From a bacterium (GTDB lineage Bacteria > SZUA-79 > Acidulodesulfobacterales > Acidulodesulfobacteraceae), in contig JAJYHI010000081.1 of assembly GCA_021784835.1 (NCBI GenBank), forward strand, positions 1-64,000: 64,000 bases of DNA, given 5' to 3'. Made by a program: the position numbers and the translations under genes. The notes beneath the pieces are model-generated. The model was not told the origin of the DNA, searched no databases, and saw only the letters and a list, made by a program, of their open reading frames with translations. How positions within the stretch are numbered: position 1 is the stretch's first letter; each line of letters opens with the position of its first letter. Below, one piece after another: positions 62,325 through 64,000 of this stretch.

Positions 62325-62960
62325 TTACGAGTTTAGCTGAATTAAGTTTTCTATGTATCCCCTGTCCTTGGTCATTGCGTCGTTCGTAAGCATAGCTTTA
62401 TAAATGGCCGCGGCCTTCCGAGGTTTTTTTATTTGGGAGTAAAGCGCGGCTTCTTCCAGTAAAGCGTATTCCTGAAGCTCTATGCCGTCTATTTTCGACA
62501 TCGCCTTAAAATCGGCAATCGCTCTCTTGTAATCTTTTTTAACCATTGCGGCGGCCGCAAGATTGCTGTATGCCAGAAAAGTCAGATTATCGGAATCGGG
62601 TTTAGGATAATTTTTAATATATTCGCCGAAATAAACAGCCGCCTCGTCGGGTTTTCCGGATTTCATATAATCCGAACCGAGGTAAAATAAGGAGATTTTG
62701 GAAGCGCCGGTTCCTTTATAGCCGGTTTGGAGCTTTTTGAGGCAAAGAGCCGACCGGACAAGGACTTTAGGATTTTTGCCGTTATAGGACATATAAAGGC
62801 GGACGCCTTTCCATAACAGCTTGCCGGCATTTTCGTTCCTGTTGTAATTATAGTAGCGGACGCCGAAAACGGAGCCTGCCGCCAAGACTATTAATATTAA
62901 AAAGCCTAAAAATAACATCCTCTTTTTGGCGAAAAATCCTTCAAAGCCTATTTTTTCCAT
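62325..62960 (-). CDS. Membrane-anchored TPR-like protein
   Basis: This protein of 211 residues from the ATG at 62960 (223 from 62996) has one N-terminal transmembrane helix (RMLFLGFLILIVLAAGSVFGV) and then a series of helical repeats of TPR type (KISLFYLGSDYMKSGKPDEAAVYFGEYIKNYP; ALLEEAALYSQIKKPRKAAAIYKAML). The layout recalls YfgM-type and BamD-like periplasmic helper proteins. The function is not determined. It runs parallel to and may be cotranscribed with the MCP gene (60 bases apart). Confidence 0.75.
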   Translation of the reverse strand: MEKIGFEGFFAKKRMLFLGFLILIVLAAGSVFGVRYYNYNRNENAGKLLWKGVRLYMSYNGKNPKVLVRSALCLKKLQTGYKGTGASKISLFYLGSDYMKSGKPDEAAVYFGEYIKNYPKPDSDNLTFLAYSNLAAAAMVKKDYKRAIADFKAMSKIDGIELQEYALLEEAALYSQIKKPRKAAAIYKAMLTNDAMTKDRGYIENLIQLNS

Positions 62961-63029
62961 AGATTTCCCTCTTAAATCATTTTTGGAGTCTAACAATAAC
63001 AGATACTATACAAGAATATAAATATTAAA

Positions 63030-63692
63030 TCAAGCGTATTTTTTTAATAATTTCAATGCATTTTTCTTAATTTTAGCAATCTCGGCGTCCGTTAGCCCCG
63101 CGCCTAATCCGATGCCGGCGTAAGCCTTTTCGTCCATAATGTCCGAAGGGGAATGGGCGTCGCTCGAAATGACGAGTTCCGCTCCGGCTTCTAATGCCGC
63201 GCGGGCTACGAAACCGTTCGCAAGGCAGTGCCCTTTTCTATATGACAGCTCCAAATATATGCCGTTTTTTTTTGCGAGCGCGGCTTCTTCGGCGGTAATC
63301 AATCCCGGATGGGACAGTATGTCTATATCTTCTTTTAACGCCGCCAGGTTTGTTCCTTTTTCAACCGGCTCGCTGAGGGTTTCGCCGTGAACTATTATGA
63401 TGCTTGCGCCGCATTTTCTTGCAAGGTTTACCGCGTCTTTTATCAGCGGAGGCGGAACATGCGTTATTTCAACGCCGGGCAGAACCTTAAATTTATTATT
63501 GTCGCCGTAAAGAAGGTTTATTTTTTCGCAAATCTTTTTAATGCAGGAAATATTGTGCTCGATATTGGAAAAATCCGCATGGTCGGTTATGGCGATAGCG
63601 CTTAAACCGTTATATACCGACCTTCTGATAAGCTCTGCCGGCGCAAGCTCGCCGTCTGAAAAAACTGTGTGCGTATGAAAATCAATTAGCAT
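63030..63692 (-). CDS. PHP-family metal-dependent phosphoesterase
   Basis: This 220-residue PHP domain has the metal ligands in order: DFHTHTVFSDGELAP (HxH), AITDHADF, the glutamate in LPGVEITHV, a histidine in IIVHGET, HPGL and SSDAHSP. It resembles the histidinol-phosphatase/PolX-like PHP group and TrpH-like RNase AM. It may process short RNA or a sugar phosphate. It starts 26 bases after the stop of the MiaB-like gene, so the two are likely cotranscribed. Length is typical of small PHP proteins. Confidence 0.84.
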   Translation of the reverse strand: MLIDFHTHTVFSDGELAPAELIRRSVYNGLSAIAITDHADFSNIEHNISCIKKICEKINLLYGDNNKFKVLPGVEITHVPPPLIKDAVNLARKCGASIIIVHGETLSEPVEKGTNLAALKEDIDILSHPGLITAEEAALAKKNGIYLELSYRKGHCLANGFVARAALEAGAELVISSDAHSPSDIMDEKAYAGIGLGAGLTDAEIAKIKKNALKLLKKYA

Positions 63693-63718
63693 GACAGTAC
63701 TGCCCCGCTATAAATTTG

Positions 63719-64000
63719 TTATAAATAAAGGCTCTTGATTTCTTTTTGTTTTTTGAACAATCTTTCGAGCCGTTCTTTTTTTTCTTCAGCTGATACATCG
63801 TCTAAAATTTCAAAAGCTTTAGTAAAAGGCCTTGGGGAATATTTAAATCCGAATATAAAATTAAATTTCACTTCGTCCAGCAAAGAAAGCGTAGATTTGA
63901 AATCTTCCTCCGACTCGCCGGGAAAACCGACTATTATATCGGTGGATAAAGAAATATCGGAACGCCCGTTCCTTAACTTTTCGACGAGTTTTAAATAATC
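63719..64000 (-). CDS. MiaB-type tRNA methylthiotransferase, 3' part, seemingly lacking TRAM
   Basis: This is the last 93 codons of a gene that continues beyond the right edge. The minus-strand frame reads DIIVGFPGESEEDFKST, then FNFIFGFKYSPRPFTKAFEIL and ERLERLFKKQKEI. This is the end of the radical SAM domain of the MiaB/MtaB/RimO family (DxIxGFPGE..EDF and F.YSPRP). The normal family goes on for about 60-70 residues as a TRAM RNA-binding domain. Here a TAA follows at once, and no TRAM-coding frame was found before the PHP gene. The glycine of YSPRPGT is also changed to phenylalanine. The call is at family level. Confidence 0.8.
   Translation of the reverse strand, partial: DYLKLVEKLRNGRSDISLSTDIIVGFPGESEEDFKSTLSLLDEVKFNFIFGFKYSPRPFTKAFEILDDVSAEEKKERLERLFKKQKEIKSLYL

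Noticed and set aside
63735..63998. Plus-strand reading frame at the right edge
   Set aside because: It is the opposite-strand shadow of the MiaB-type gene, whose minus-strand frame carries clear family motifs.
1..64000. CRISPR arrays, insertion sequences, prophage genes and rRNA
   Set aside because: No repeat-spacer pattern, transposase, phage structural gene or rRNA segment was recognised on either strand.

Overview
This is an AT-rich bacterial chromosome segment with a Gram-negative cell plan: P- and L-ring flagellar proteins, a lipopolysaccharide heptose enzyme, a VirB9/VirB10-type secretion channel and lipoproteins. Several traits fit a deltaproteobacteria-like (Desulfobacterota-type) anaerobe or microaerophile: the futalosine menaquinone gene mqnC, a selenocysteine tRNA, a DsrE-like sulfur-relay-type protein, many PilZ, HDOD and hybrid-kinase proteins, CsrA/FliW control of the flagellum and probable sigma-54 control of a rod operon. 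The taxonomic placement is inference; no rRNA gene or other phylogenetic marker was analysed. No insertion sequence, integrase, prophage or CRISPR array was seen.

Layout. (1) 1-18.4 kb: motility. An FlhB-C-terminal-like protein, a convergent DsrE-like/YcgR-like pair, then flgF-flgG-flgA-flgH-flgI-flgM-flgN-flgK-flgL-csrA-fliW. A probable sigma-54 promoter lies in front of flgF. A c-di-GMP/signalling set (GGDEF, HDOD, small partner), a second PilZ protein, motA-motB and a FlgJ-type rod-binding/GH23 muramidase follow. (2) 18.5-25.8 kb: fliI, mqnC, dksA, and a phosphorelay set made of a 989-aa hybrid kinase with a Rossmann-like N-terminus flanked by two single-domain receivers, ending in a YbgC-type thioesterase. 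(3) 25.8-39.0 kb: a compact type IV secretion system (T4SS) in the order VirB2, B3, B4, B5/TrbJ, B6, B8, B10, a MoxR-family AAA+ ATPase, VirD4, a small membrane protein, VirB9, and a VirB1-like transglycosylase. Neither a VirB11 ATPase nor a relaxase is present in the window. (4) 39.0-43.3 kb: a hypothetical secreted or anchored protein with its own promoter and dyad sites; then a TPP riboswitch with a clear terminator controlling a CofH-like radical SAM gene, thiS and thiG, with an RluB/RsuA-type pseudouridine synthase coupled to thiG. (5) 43.3-64 kb: mainly housekeeping and metabolism. It holds a decapitated MCP, scpA, an M50 protease, a two-part radical SAM protein, a lipoprotein cytochrome c, an esterase-like hydrolase, hemL, tRNA-Sec (selC), rfaE2, a DUF3311-like/SSS symporter pair, a class II amidotransferase, cbiB, a DnaJ-like protein, a GH57 enzyme, a soluble CZB chemoreceptor, a TPR protein, a PHP phosphoesterase and the 3' end of a MiaB-type gene that seems to lack its TRAM domain.

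The genes suggest a motile cell whose flagellar late-stage assembly is checked by FlgM (sigma-28) and CsrA/FliW (translation) and whose motor is tuned by c-di-GMP. The two points most worth following are the T4SS with an embedded MoxR ATPase in place of the usual VirB11, and the CofH-like enzyme that sits where ThiH (or ThiO) would be expected in a TPP-controlled thiazole operon.
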